From Oscillospiraceae bacterium (lineage in GTDB: Bacteria; Bacillota; Clostridia; Oscillospirales; Ruminococcaceae), in NCBI GenBank assembly GCA_017536625.1, contig JAFXGY010000005.1:1-45034 (forward strand): a stretch of 45,034 bases of DNA, written 5' to 3'. Below the pieces are notes generated by a model. That model was not told the origin of the DNA, did not search any database, and saw nothing but the letters and a program-made list of their open reading frames with translations. The position numbers were made by a program, and so were the translations under genes. This document shows, piece by piece, positions 1 to 7,325 of the stretch (positions within the stretch are counted from its first letter, which is position 1; every line of letters starts with the position of its first letter).

Positions 1-71
1 ATGAAAATCCGTTGCCGGCCCCGAACGGCGACGGTTGAGAATAGGAAGCACCGTTCTTTTGGTGGAGAGTT

Positions 72-127
72 TATTCCCCCTTGATTTCAAGGGGGAGTCG
101 CTCGCGGGAGCGAGCGGGTAGGGGATT
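72..127. repeat. Palindromic intergenic element, copy 1
   Basis: The element has three parts: a first hairpin (CCCCCTT, short loop, AAGGGGG), a central GC-rich hairpin (CGCTCGC/GCGAGCG) and a terminal GGGGATT. The same plan recurs at 4580-4624, 4634-4691, 39818-39873, 41873-41922 and 43606-43655 with different central stems. It looks like a dispersed, non-coding MITE- or REP-like element; no terminal transposase is seen. Confidence 0.6.
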
Positions 128-147
128 AAAACTTTTCTTTTCAGGCA

Positions 148-185
148 CAACCCGGTTTCTTTTGGTTACAAAAGAAATGGGGTTG
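148..185. other. Long interrupted inverted repeat
   Basis: CAACCC and TTTCTTTT on the left are matched by AAAAGAAA and GGGTTG on the right around a GGTTAC loop, with a two-base mismatch in the middle. This would make a stem of about 14 pairs. No U-tract follows, so a standard terminator is unlikely; it may be another mobile palindrome or a transcript-end structure of the upstream gene. Confidence 0.5.
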
Positions 186-248
186 TATTACAAAATAAAA
201 TTTAGTATAAGAATTCTGATACGGAAATATAAATTCAAAATTATGCGC

Positions 249-277
249 TTGATTTTATCAGCAAAAAAATATAGAAT
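249..277 (+). promoter_or_regulatory. Putative sigma-A promoter of gtrA-like gene
   Basis: TTGATT (249-254), a 17-nt spacer and TAGAAT (272-277) lie 35 nt before the start codon. Both boxes are one to two bases from consensus. Confidence 0.45.
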
Positions 278-312
278 AGATAAACAAATTCAAAACAAAA
301 AAGGATAACAAA

Positions 313-765
313 ATGCTTGAAAAATTTTTCGAACTTCTCAGAAAAGGCGATATAAAAGGAATAATGCTTGAACCGACGGAAGATTCCTTCCTCCAGTTCT
401 TCCGCTATATCTTCGTCGGCGGCGCTTCCTTTGTTGTGGATTGGGCGCTTCTCCAGATAATCGAAGGCATGGGGGTCTATCATCTCATCGCGGGGATTTT
501 TTCATTCATCGCCGGGCTTTGTGTAAACTTTGCTCTTTCAAAACTTCTTGTTTTCAGCCAAAAAGGCGATAAAAAACAGGAGGCAAAGGAATTTTCCGTT
601 TTCGGGGTAATCGCCGTTTTCGGCCTTGCCATAACGGAAGGGCTTATGTGGATTTTTGTGGATAAAATGAGAATCCACCTTGCTTTGGCGAAAATAATCG
701 CCGCAGGCATAGTCCTTTTCTGGAATTTCTTTATGAAGAAACTTCTTCTTTACAGAAAAAAATAA
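313..765 (+). CDS. GtrA family membrane protein
   Basis: A 150-residue protein with four hydrophobic segments and the GtrA-like opening in which a positively charged N-terminus is followed by FFRYIFVGGASFVVDW (about residues 29-44). GtrA proteins are small four-helix membrane proteins thought to help move lipid-linked sugars (undecaprenyl-phosphate-glucose in the founding case) across the membrane for cell-surface glycosylation. The C-terminus ends with lysines and arginine, as is common in the family. The start has an AAAGGAT ribosome site 7 nt upstream. No glycosyltransferase partner lies in the window, so the sugar substrate cannot be inferred. Family assignment is good; the physiological role is inference. 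Confidence 0.85.
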   Translation: MLEKFFELLRKGDIKGIMLEPTEDSFLQFFRYIFVGGASFVVDWALLQIIEGMGVYHLIAGIFSFIAGLCVNFALSKLLVFSQKGDKKQEAKEFSVFGVIAVFGLAITEGLMWIFVDKMRIHLALAKIIAAGIVLFWNFFMKKLLLYRKK

Positions 766-770
766 ATCTT

Positions 771-798
771 CGGCAGTCGCAGCGACTGCCGTTTTTTT
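771..798. terminator. Bidirectional terminator between gtrA-like gene and guaD
   Basis: CGGCAGTCGC pairs with GCGACTGCCG (771-791), followed by seven T on the plus strand; A-rich sequence on the left gives a weaker U-tract for the convergent gene. Confidence 0.8.
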
Positions 799-822
799 GT
801 TGCATGTTTTTGCACCGGGCAG

Positions 823-2100
823 TTAATTAAGATTTATCATTTTTCCCGAAACGCATTTTGCAACGATTTTTGCGTCGGTATAAAGATAGCAAAGCTTTTC
901 AAAACGGTCGTGAGGAGAAAGCTTTTTTGGGGTATAAAGGGCAGAATCGTCAATAACCACAGCGTCCATTTCGAATTCTTCCTCGAAGGCGCCGACTTTT
1001 CCGAAGAAGCTTCCGCCGCCGCGGGTTGCCATATAAAATGCATCTTCGATGGAAAGCTGATGAAGAGAAGAGTCAACAAGCCTCCAGCGGAGCTTCGAAC
1101 ACATGACTGCATCCGTCATGGCACGGAAGATTGAAAGGCTGCTTCCGCCGGCAACGTCGCTTCCAAGCCCGACTTTCAGCCCGTTATCAAGGAACTGCCG
1201 CACCGGCGCGATTCCGGAAGCAACGTTCATATTGGACTGCGGGCAATGGGCAATCCAAACTCCGCGCTTTTTGATTAGCGCCTGCTCTTCTTCGCCGGAA
1301 TAAACGCAGTGCGCCATAATGCATCTGCGGTTTTCTCCGCCGAAAAGTCCGAATTTATCATAAGCCTCGCCGTAAAAATCCGTATCCGGGCAAAGTTCCG
1401 AAACCCATTTTATTTCACTTGGGTTTTCGGAAAGATGGGACTGCACCGGAGTGCCGTATTTTTTCTGTATTTCGCCGAGTTTTTCCATCAGTTCATCGGT
1501 ACATGTGGGCGTGAATCTCGGGGTGATGATGGGCTTTGTGTTTTTGAATTTATCAAGGCTTTCCGAAATCCAGTTTTCGGTGTTTTCTGCGGAATCTTTT
1601 GTGGATTCCCGAAGGATATCCGGGGAATTGCGGTCCATATTCACCTTGCCGACGAAGGTTTTAAGCCCGCTTTCCTCAAGCTTTTCCATAAGAATCTCCG
1701 TTGCGAGAACATGGAGCGAAGCGAAAATGCTTGCCCTTGTGGTTGCGCTTCTGCGAAGATCGCGCACAAAAACGGAATATGCTTTTTCGGCATATTCAAG
1801 GTCGGAATAGGAAGCTTCCTCCGGAAAGGCGTATTTTTCAAGCCAATCCAGAAGCTCAAGGTCCATTCCGGTTCCGCGGTAAGTATATTGCGGCGCGTGA
1901 ACGTGAAGGTCGCAAAGTCCGGGAATGATTATTTTATCGCCGAAATCGGTGGCTTTCGCGTTCTTCCATTCTTCCGGAAGTTCTTTCACAACGCCCTTGC
2001 AGATTCCGTCTTCGCAAAGGACCCAGCTGTTTTCAAAAATTTCGATTTTTCTTTCTTCGTTTGTGTGATAAATATTACCTTTCCAGGCAAAACGTTCCAT
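823..2100 (-). CDS. guaD: Guanine deaminase
   Basis: This 425-residue amidohydrolase would convert guanine to xanthine and ammonia in the cytoplasm, feeding purine salvage or catabolism. The metal site motif PGLCDLHVHAPQY (residues 60-72, His66 and His68) is the form typical of guanine deaminases, followed by MDLELLDWLEKYAFPEE. Further metal ligands are visible in VQSHLSEN, MAHCVYS and GLGSDVAGG. Length is normal for the family. The ribosome site AGAGGT lies just before the ATG. The gene follows the YgiQ-like gene on the same strand, but a hairpin (2122-2143) separates them, so it may have its own promoter. Assignment to guanine rather than another aminohydrolase substrate rests on the HAPQY motif. 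Confidence 0.9.
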   Translation of the reverse strand: MERFAWKGNIYHTNEERKIEIFENSWVLCEDGICKGVVKELPEEWKNAKATDFGDKIIIPGLCDLHVHAPQYTYRGTGMDLELLDWLEKYAFPEEASYSDLEYAEKAYSVFVRDLRRSATTRASIFASLHVLATEILMEKLEESGLKTFVGKVNMDRNSPDILRESTKDSAENTENWISESLDKFKNTKPIITPRFTPTCTDELMEKLGEIQKKYGTPVQSHLSENPSEIKWVSELCPDTDFYGEAYDKFGLFGGENRRCIMAHCVYSGEEEQALIKKRGVWIAHCPQSNMNVASGIAPVRQFLDNGLKVGLGSDVAGGSSLSIFRAMTDAVMCSKLRWRLVDSSLHQLSIEDAFYMATRGGGSFFGKVGAFEEEFEMDAVVIDDSALYTPKKLSPHDRFEKLCYLYTDAKIVAKCVSGKMINLN

Positions 2101-2121
2101 GCGTTACCTCTTTTATAAAAG

Positions 2122-2143
2122 GGCGGAAGGAACTGCTTCCGCC
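2122..2143 (-). terminator. Terminator-like hairpin after ygiQ
   Basis: GGCGGAAG pairs with CTTCCGCC around a six-base loop. On the minus strand it is followed by CTTTTAT, so it would stop transcripts from the YgiQ gene before guaD. Confidence 0.6.
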
Positions 2144-2179
2144 GCAAAACTGTTTTTGAAAAAAGCCGTTTTTCAGATT

Positions 2180-4099
2180 TTATTTGACTCTTTTCGGCTT
2201 TTTGGATTTTCCGGAAAGCTTCGGATTTTTGCGCTTGCCAAGGGGCTTGTTTTCCTTATTGAAGGAAACCTGTCTGTTTCCGTTCTTTTCCGCAATGTTC
2301 TTTGCGCGGAAGTCTTCACGCACTATGCAGTCCGGGCCGTTTCCGATAAGGTCTTCTCTGTGAGCCTTGCGAAGGGCTTTGCGCACAGCATCGGCGTTTT
2401 CGGGGATATAATACTGCAAAAGCGCGCGCTGAAGGGCTTTATCTTCCGGATTGGTGGGAACATAAACTTCCTTCATGGTATAAGGGTCAAGTCCGGTATA
2501 GAACATGCAGGTGGAAACCGTTCCCGGTGTAGGATAAAAATCCTGCACCTGCTCAGGGCGGATGTTATATTTTTTAAGGAACTGTGCCACCGCAACAGCA
2601 TCTTTTATGGTGCTTCCCGGATGGGAGGACATGAGATACGGAACAAGATACTGTTCTTTTCCTGCGGAGCGGGTGAGTTCCATGAATCTTTTCTGGAATT
2701 TTTCAAAAACGTCGATATGGGGCTTGCCCATCATATCAAGAACCCCGGCGCTGCAATGTTCCGGCGCAACTTTAAGATGTCCGCTGACGTGATATCTTAC
2801 AAGGTCCTTGAAGAACCTGTCGTCCTCGTCCGCCATAACATAGTCGTATCTTATGCCGGAACGGATGAACACCGCCTTGACTTTCGGCAGAGAACGAAGC
2901 TCCCGAAGGATTTCGAGATATTCGCTGTGGTCCGCAATAAGGTTGGGGCAGGGGTTCGGCGCAAGGCATTTTTTGCCGGCGCAAAGTCCAAGCTTTTTCT
3001 GCTTTTCGCAGGCCGGGTTGCGGAAGTTTGCGGAAGGGCCGCCCACATCGTGGATATATCCTTTGAATCTCGGGTCTGCGGTAAGAATTTTTGCTTCTTC
3101 AATGATGGATTCGCGGCTTCTGCTGGTGACGAATCTTCCCTGATGGAAGGCAAGGGCGCAGAAGTTGCATCCGCCGAAGCAGCCGCGGTTGTGGTTTATG
3201 GAAAAAAGCACTTCCTCAATAGCGGGAACGCCGCCCATCTTCTGATAAACAGGGTGAAAATCGCGCATATAGGGAAGGGCAAAAACTTCATCAAGTTCTT
3301 CCTGGTTAAGAGGGGCAGAAGGAGGATTTTGCACAAGCATCATGTTTCCGTGGCGCTGGATTATCTTTTTGCCGCGGATATGGTCCTGCTCGTCCTGCTG
3401 TTTTTTGGTGGCTATGGCATATTCTTTTTTATCTGCGCAAACTTTTTCGAAGGAAGGACATTCCACCGCCGGGCCCGGTTCATATTCATTCACCGGAACA
3501 AGGTAGCAGGTTCCGCGGATATCGGTCATGGTGCAGGGGAATTCGCCGTTATTAAGTCTTTCCGCAATTTCAAGGGTCTGGTGTTCGCCCATGCCGTAAG
3601 AAAGAAGATCTGCGCCGGAATCCACAAGGACCGAAGGCATAACTTTGTTGTCCCAATAATCATAATGTGCAAAACGGCGGAGAGAAGCTTCGATTCCGCC
3701 AATGATGACAGGAACATCCGGATAGATGGATTTTATCTTTTTGCTGTAAACGGTAACGGCTCTGTCCGGGCGAAGTCCTGCTTTTTTGCCCGGGGAATAA
3801 GCGTCATCGCGGCGTTTGCGCTTTGCAACGGTGTAATGCGCAACCATGGAGTCGATATTTCCCGCGGAAACAAGGAATCCGAGCCTCGGTTTCCCGAAGC
3901 GGGTGAAATCATAATTGCTTTTCCAATCCGGCTGTGCAAGAACAGCGACACGGTAACCTCTGCTTTCAAGAAGTCGGGTGAGTATTGCCGGACCGAAGGA
4001 AGGGTGATCAACATAAGCGTCGCCGGTTACAAAAACAAAATCGACTTCGTCCCAGCCGCGCTTTTTCATGTCATCTTTATTTATGGGCAAAAAGGGCAT
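2180..4099 (-). CDS. YgiQ family radical SAM protein
   Basis: A 639-residue protein of the UPF0313/YgiQ family. The N-terminal part (to about residue 290) is the YgiQ-specific domain, followed by a radical-SAM core with the cluster motif CFGGCNFC and, near the C-terminus, the YgiQ-type region with DFYPTPGTVSTCMFYTG. A further cysteine group (CEKQKKLGLC, then CLAPNPCPN) may bind a second Fe-S cluster. The tail is lysine/arginine rich and looks disordered. The reaction of the family is not established. The start at 4099 is chosen because GGAGGT lies 8 nt upstream; a TTG at 4114 would put that site inside the gene. Confidence 0.9.
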   Translation of the reverse strand: MPFLPINKDDMKKRGWDEVDFVFVTGDAYVDHPSFGPAILTRLLESRGYRVAVLAQPDWKSNYDFTRFGKPRLGFLVSAGNIDSMVAHYTVAKRKRRDDAYSPGKKAGLRPDRAVTVYSKKIKSIYPDVPVIIGGIEASLRRFAHYDYWDNKVMPSVLVDSGADLLSYGMGEHQTLEIAERLNNGEFPCTMTDIRGTCYLVPVNEYEPGPAVECPSFEKVCADKKEYAIATKKQQDEQDHIRGKKIIQRHGNMMLVQNPPSAPLNQEELDEVFALPYMRDFHPVYQKMGGVPAIEEVLFSINHNRGCFGGCNFCALAFHQGRFVTSRSRESIIEEAKILTADPRFKGYIHDVGGPSANFRNPACEKQKKLGLCAGKKCLAPNPCPNLIADHSEYLEILRELRSLPKVKAVFIRSGIRYDYVMADEDDRFFKDLVRYHVSGHLKVAPEHCSAGVLDMMGKPHIDVFEKFQKRFMELTRSAGKEQYLVPYLMSSHPGSTIKDAVAVAQFLKKYNIRPEQVQDFYPTPGTVSTCMFYTGLDPYTMKEVYVPTNPEDKALQRALLQYYIPENADAVRKALRKAHREDLIGNGPDCIVREDFRAKNIAEKNGNRQVSFNKENKPLGKRKNPKLSGKSKKPKRVK

Positions 4100-4212
4100 G
4101 GATTTTACCTCCAAACATACTAAATCTATTATATTCTATCATAAAACAATAAAATATAAAAGAGTTTTTTATGCCGAACCGGAATCTTAAAACACTCTTT
4201 ACAGAATATTCA

Positions 4213-4241
4213 TTGACTTGGCACCGGAAAAAGGATAAAAT
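4213..4241 (+). promoter_or_regulatory. Promoter of the small exported protein
   Basis: TTGACT (4213-4218), 17-nt spacer, TAAAAT (4236-4241), 37 nt before the start codon. Near-consensus sigma-A promoter. Confidence 0.65.
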
Positions 4242-4278
4242 TAACCTGTATCAATCCAACCGAAAAGAGGTTTTGAAA

Positions 4279-4491
4279 ATGAAAAAATTTGTTTCCGCAA
4301 TTTTTGCCGCTGTTATGGCTTTTGCCTTTTCCGTAACTTCCTTTGCCGGCGCACCCAGCCTTTTTGAAGGCGCTTCTTCTGTAATCAATACCGGCGGAGA
4401 GGGCAGAGGTTTCGTCATCGCAGCCTGCGTTGCCGGCGGACTTGCCGTTGTAGGCATGGTTGCGTTCTTCCTCACCGGTAAGAAAAAATAA
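4279..4491 (+). CDS. Small exported single-span protein, unknown function
   Basis: A 70-residue protein not recognised as a named family. Residues 1-23 form a clear signal peptide (MKK, hydrophobic core, SFAG cleavage region). A short Gly/Ser-rich stretch (about 24-45) follows, then a transmembrane helix (about 46-66) and a GKKK tail. The mature product would be a tiny type-I membrane peptide with an outside N-terminus of about 22 residues and a basic cytoplasmic end. The start is fixed by AAAGAGG about 8 nt upstream; an upstream in-frame ATG at 4171 precedes the promoter and is rejected. It is monocistronic, with its own promoter and terminator. A stress, assembly or signalling micro-protein is possible, but nothing in the sequence decides. 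Confidence 0.75.
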   Translation: MKKFVSAIFAAVMAFAFSVTSFAGAPSLFEGASSVINTGGEGRGFVIAACVAGGLAVVGMVAFFLTGKKK

Positions 4492-4511
4492 AATCTGCTT
4501 TTAATGGAATG

Positions 4512-4537
4512 GCGGGAGCTTCCTCCCGCCGTTTTTT
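4512..4537 (+). terminator. Intrinsic terminator of the small exported gene
   Basis: GGCGGGAG, short loop, CTCCCGCC, then seven T. Stem is eight or more pairs. Confidence 0.85.
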
Positions 4538-4546
4538 TATAAAAGA

Positions 4547-4576
4547 AAAGCTCCCTTCAAAAAGGGAGCTTTTTTT
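4547..4576. terminator. Second terminator-like hairpin
   Basis: AAAGCTCCCTT pairs with AAGGGAGCTTT, followed by a T run. It immediately precedes the palindromic repeat pair and may belong to it. Confidence 0.55.
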
Positions 4577-4579
4577 GCG

Positions 4580-4624
4580 CCCCTTGTCAAAGGGGAGAGG
4601 GCCACGAAGTGGCGAGGGGATTCA
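4580..4624. repeat. Palindromic intergenic element, copy 2a
   Basis: CCCCTT/AAGGGG hairpin, central GCCAC-GAA-GTGGC hairpin, then GAGGGGATT. Same plan as the element at 72-127. Confidence 0.65.
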
Positions 4625-4633
4625 TAACAAAAG

Positions 4634-4697
4634 AATCCCTCTGTCTTTGCCGCAAAGCGGCAAATCTACCTCCCCTTACACAGGGGAGGCTTTTTTT
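4634..4697. repeat. Palindromic intergenic element, copy 2b (inverted)
   Basis: Opposite orientation to the neighbouring copy: AATCCCTC, a TTGCCGC/GCGGCAA hairpin, then CCTCCCCT/AGGGGAGG followed by seven T. The two copies face each other. The last hairpin plus T-run reads as a plus-strand terminator. Confidence 0.65.
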
Positions 4698-4708
4698 ATG
4701 CGGAAACT

Positions 4709-5281
4709 TTATTCGGCATAAACCTCCGGGCAGATTTCCTTTATCTTCTCCTGAAGAGCGAAGAAATCCTCCATGGCGGCGGGTTTCTGGTTCGGGTTGC
4801 GGAGTATCGCCGCCGGGTGGAAAGTTCCCATAACAAGCCTTCCGTTCATTTCACGGAATTCACCGTGTTCCTTCGTAACCTTGAAGTTAGGGTCGATGAA
4901 GCGGATTGCCGAAACTCTTCCGAGGCAGACGATTATTTTCGGGTCGATGAGTTCGATCTGCTTTTCAAGCCACGGGCGGCAGGCGGCAACTTCCTCTTCT
5001 TCCGGGTCGCGGTTTTTCGGCGGGCGGCATTTCACCATATTGGCGATATAGATGTTTTTATCTCTGGAAAGATCCACGACGGAAAGCATTTTATCAAGGA
5101 GAATGCCCCCTCTGCCGACGAAAGGTTCGCCTTTAAGGTCTTCGTTTTCGCCGGGACCTTCACCGATGAAAAGCACCCTGGTCTTCGGATTTCCTGTTCC
5201 GAAAACGACATTTGTGCGGGTTTCACAAAGTTTGCAGTTTCTGCAGCCAAGACATTCTGCCCGAAGTTCGTCAAGAGCCAT
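4709..5281 (-). CDS. Uracil-DNA glycosylase, family 4 (Fe-S)
   Basis: A 190-residue family-4 uracil-DNA glycosylase, which removes uracil from DNA to start base-excision repair. Four cysteines are spaced as in the [4Fe-4S] members: Cys16, Cys19 (in CRNCKLC), Cys85 (VKCRPP) and Cys101 (AACRPW). The active-site loop GEGPGENEDLKGEPFVG (residues 40-56) and the later FHPAAILRN motif are present. The start at 5281 has GGAGGTG upstream; an earlier in-frame ATG at 5314 lacks a ribosome site and extends beyond the family's usual N-terminus. Assignment is strong. Confidence 0.93.
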   Translation of the reverse strand: MALDELRAECLGCRNCKLCETRTNVVFGTGNPKTRVLFIGEGPGENEDLKGEPFVGRGGILLDKMLSVVDLSRDKNIYIANMVKCRPPKNRDPEEEEVAACRPWLEKQIELIDPKIIVCLGRVSAIRFIDPNFKVTKEHGEFREMNGRLVMGTFHPAAILRNPNQKPAAMEDFFALQEKIKEICPEVYAE

Positions 5282-5341
5282 AATACACCTCCGAAAAAAG
5301 TATAGAAATATCATACATTAAATCGAAGGATTTATCAAGTG

Positions 5342-6082
5342 CTAAATAAGCCGGATATAATCCGCGTTCACAAAGCCGATGGTACCGTTATAATTGACTG
5401 TGTACCAGCCGTTTCTGCTTCCGAGCACCGTGAGCACGGCACCGTTCGGGATTGAAGCGATAACGGAACCGCCGGTTCCGGGATATCTTCGAAGATTGAG
5501 ATTTCCGCTTTCCAAAGCCACTTTTCCCGTTTGCGGAACCATTGGCGGAACCAGAGGAAGACCGAAGTATTCCGTCATGGAAAGGGCAAGCTTTTCAGCG
5601 ATGTGCTCAAGATTTGACGTTATCCAGTTTGCGTCGTCGGTGTTATCGTGATAAGCAATTTCAACGAGCACCGCCGGTGCTCGCGTTCTTGTAACTTCGC
5701 CGAGGGAAGTGGTGCTCTGTGCTCTTGCACCGGCAGGGAAAGGATAGATGGTGCTCAGATTTTCTGAAATGAGCACCGCTGCCTGTTCGCCTTTTGTGCT
5801 GTTCGGAGCATAAAAAGCGATGATGCCCTGCGCTTCGCCATATTTTCCTTCCGGCGCGGCATTTGAATGGAGCGCAAGGTGAAAATCATAATTTCCGGCG
5901 TTGGAAGCACGAATCGAAGAACCTGCTGTCATCTGCGGGGTGTTGCGGCTGTAACGTATTCCGCTGGCGGAAAGCCAGGGTTCAAGCTCATCCGCAAGAA
6001 GGTTCATCCAATATTCTTCGCTGCCGCCGGTGACATAAAGATTCGCTTCCTGGGTAGATGGGCTTAGATATATGTTCGGCAT
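5342..6082 (-). CDS. N-acetylmuramoyl-L-alanine amidase with SH3b domain
   Basis: A 246-residue protein with an Amidase_3-like domain (about residues 1-175) and a C-terminal bacterial SH3 domain (about 187-246, NLNLRRYPGTGGSVIASI and GTIGFVNADYIRLI). The family cleaves the bond between muramic acid and the stem peptide. Visible parts include a conserved LALHSN zinc-ligand region and a VEIAYHDN segment with the expected catalytic glutamate. There is no signal peptide, so export would need cell or mother-cell lysis, a spore-related route or another secretion path. The usual first zinc-binding histidine (GHGG-type loop) is absent: no histidine occurs before residue 68. GGAGGT lies 8 nt before the ATG. 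Confidence 0.85.
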   Translation of the reverse strand: MPNIYLSPSTQEANLYVTGGSEEYWMNLLADELEPWLSASGIRYSRNTPQMTAGSSIRASNAGNYDFHLALHSNAAPEGKYGEAQGIIAFYAPNSTKGEQAAVLISENLSTIYPFPAGARAQSTTSLGEVTRTRAPAVLVEIAYHDNTDDANWITSNLEHIAEKLALSMTEYFGLPLVPPMVPQTGKVALESGNLNLRRYPGTGGSVIASIPNGAVLTVLGSRNGWYTVNYNGTIGFVNADYIRLI

Positions 6083-6165
6083 AAAATTACCTCCGGAAAA
6101 GTCAGAATATATTTCATTTTATGCATCAACCGAAAAAAATGTTTTGCCATATTCAAAAATTATTG

Positions 6166-6190
6166 TAGGTCGGGGGCTTGCTCCCGCCGT
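6166..6190. other. GC-rich hairpin GGGGG-CTTG-CTCCC
   Basis: Short palindrome with no U-tract, in the upstream region of both amidase and phoH. Near-identical hairpins are at 8700-8721, 4512-4530 and 22301-22323, so this is a recurring small palindrome. Confidence 0.45.
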
Positions 6191-6249
6191 AACAACTTGA
6201 AAAAATAATGAAAAGTGCAAAAAATTCCCTTTATTTTATATAATATTTC

Positions 6250-6258
6250 TGATATACT
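6250..6258 (+). promoter_or_regulatory. Extended -10 promoter candidate for phoH
   Basis: TGATATACT gives an extended -10 box (TGn + TATACT, 6253-6258). The matching -35 is weak (TTTATT, 17 nt upstream). It lies about 50 nt before the phoH ribosome site. Confidence 0.4.
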
Positions 6259-6344
6259 ATATATTTGTGAAATTATGTTTATTTTTATTAATCGCTATTC
6301 GGTAAAGGAGTATTGTTACGGAACAGTTAGTAGATATCGAAAGA

Positions 6345-7325
6345 ATGGAAAATGCCGTTGCGCTCTTCGGCAGTTTTGACGAAAATATCAAGGAAATCGA
6401 AAAAGCCTATGGGGTTGGAATTCTCTGCCGCGGAACCCAGATAAAAATTTCCGGCGATCCGGAAAAAGTTTCTCTTGCGGGGAAGGCGGTCCAAAGCCTT
6501 CTTTCCCTAATCAGCAGAGGGGAAGAACTCAACGACCAGAATATCCATTACGTCATGGATCTTGTCAACGAGGGCAATGAAGACCAGATAAACAAAATCA
6601 GCTCCGACTGCATCTGCATCACTTCAAAAGGCAGACCTGTCAAAGCAAAAACCCTCGGCCAGAAGGCATACGTTGAAGCAATAAAAAATACCACAATAAC
6701 CATCGGCGTCGGCCCTGCCGGTACCGGTAAAACCTATCTTGCGGTCGCAATGGCAGTAAAAGCCTTCCGCAACCAGGAAGTAAACCGAATAATCCTCACC
6801 CGTCCGGCAGTTGAAGCAGGCGAAAAACTTGGTTTCCTTCCCGGTGATTTGCAGAACAAAGTTGACCCATATCTCCGTCCGCTTTATGATGCGCTTTTCG
6901 AAATGCTCGGGGCAGAAAACTATCAGCGCTTTGTCGAAAGAGGCAATATCGAAGTTGCCCCTCTTGCATATATGCGCGGAAGAACCCTTGATGATTCCTT
7001 CATAATCCTTGACGAAGCCCAGAACACCACCCCGGAACAGATGAAAATGTTCCTCACAAGGCTCGGTTTCAATTCGAAGGCGGTAATCAACGGCGACGCC
7101 ACCCAGATCGACCTTCCTTCCATAAAGAAAAGCGGACTTGTGGAAGCAGTCAAAGTGCTTAAAGATGTTGAAGACATTTCACTTATAAAATTCACCGAAA
7201 AAGACGTCGTGCGCCATCGCCTTGTCCAGAATATTATCAAGGCGTACGAGAAATATTACGAAAGGACAGCAAAAGAAAATGGCAATCGCAAAAGTTATCA
7301 TATCAAACAGACAGAAAGAAATTAA
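6345..7325 (+). CDS. phoH: PhoH family ATPase
   Basis: A 326-residue PhoH-type protein: an N-terminal KH-like portion (about 1-90) and a P-loop ATPase with Walker A GPAGTGKTYLA and Walker B FIILDEAQN. PhoH proteins are linked to RNA metabolism, and the phoH-ybeY-era order is common in Bacillota. The ATG at 6345 is the first standard in-frame start, but it has no convincing ribosome site. A strong AAAGGAG lies at 6304-6310, and the frame is open back to 6306 with only ATT, GTT and ACG codons near it, so true initiation may be non-canonical and 9-11 residues longer. The last 15 codons overlap ybeY in another frame. Confidence 0.92.
   Translation: MENAVALFGSFDENIKEIEKAYGVGILCRGTQIKISGDPEKVSLAGKAVQSLLSLISRGEELNDQNIHYVMDLVNEGNEDQINKISSDCICITSKGRPVKAKTLGQKAYVEAIKNTTITIGVGPAGTGKTYLAVAMAVKAFRNQEVNRIILTRPAVEAGEKLGFLPGDLQNKVDPYLRPLYDALFEMLGAENYQRFVERGNIEVAPLAYMRGRTLDDSFIILDEAQNTTPEQMKMFLTRLGFNSKAVINGDATQIDLPSIKKSGLVEAVKVLKDVEDISLIKFTEKDVVRHRLVQNIIKAYEKYYERTAKENGNRKSYHIKQTERN

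Larger units (their letters stand above)
1..312. other. Intergenic stretch at window edge
   Basis: No supportable gene is seen. The stretch holds a palindromic repeat element (72-127), a long inverted repeat (148-185) and a likely promoter for the next gene (249-277). Short open frames here run through the repeat and show no coding character. The first 70 bases may be the tail of the upstream intergenic region. Confidence 0.6.

Noticed and set aside
81-308. A 75-codon frame before the GtrA-like gene
   Set aside because: It runs through the palindromic element, the inverted repeat and the promoter, with no family match.
2099-4123. A 674-codon open frame on the plus strand
   Set aside because: It is antisense to the YgiQ gene, has no ribosome site or recognisable domain and is a by-product of that gene's codon bias.
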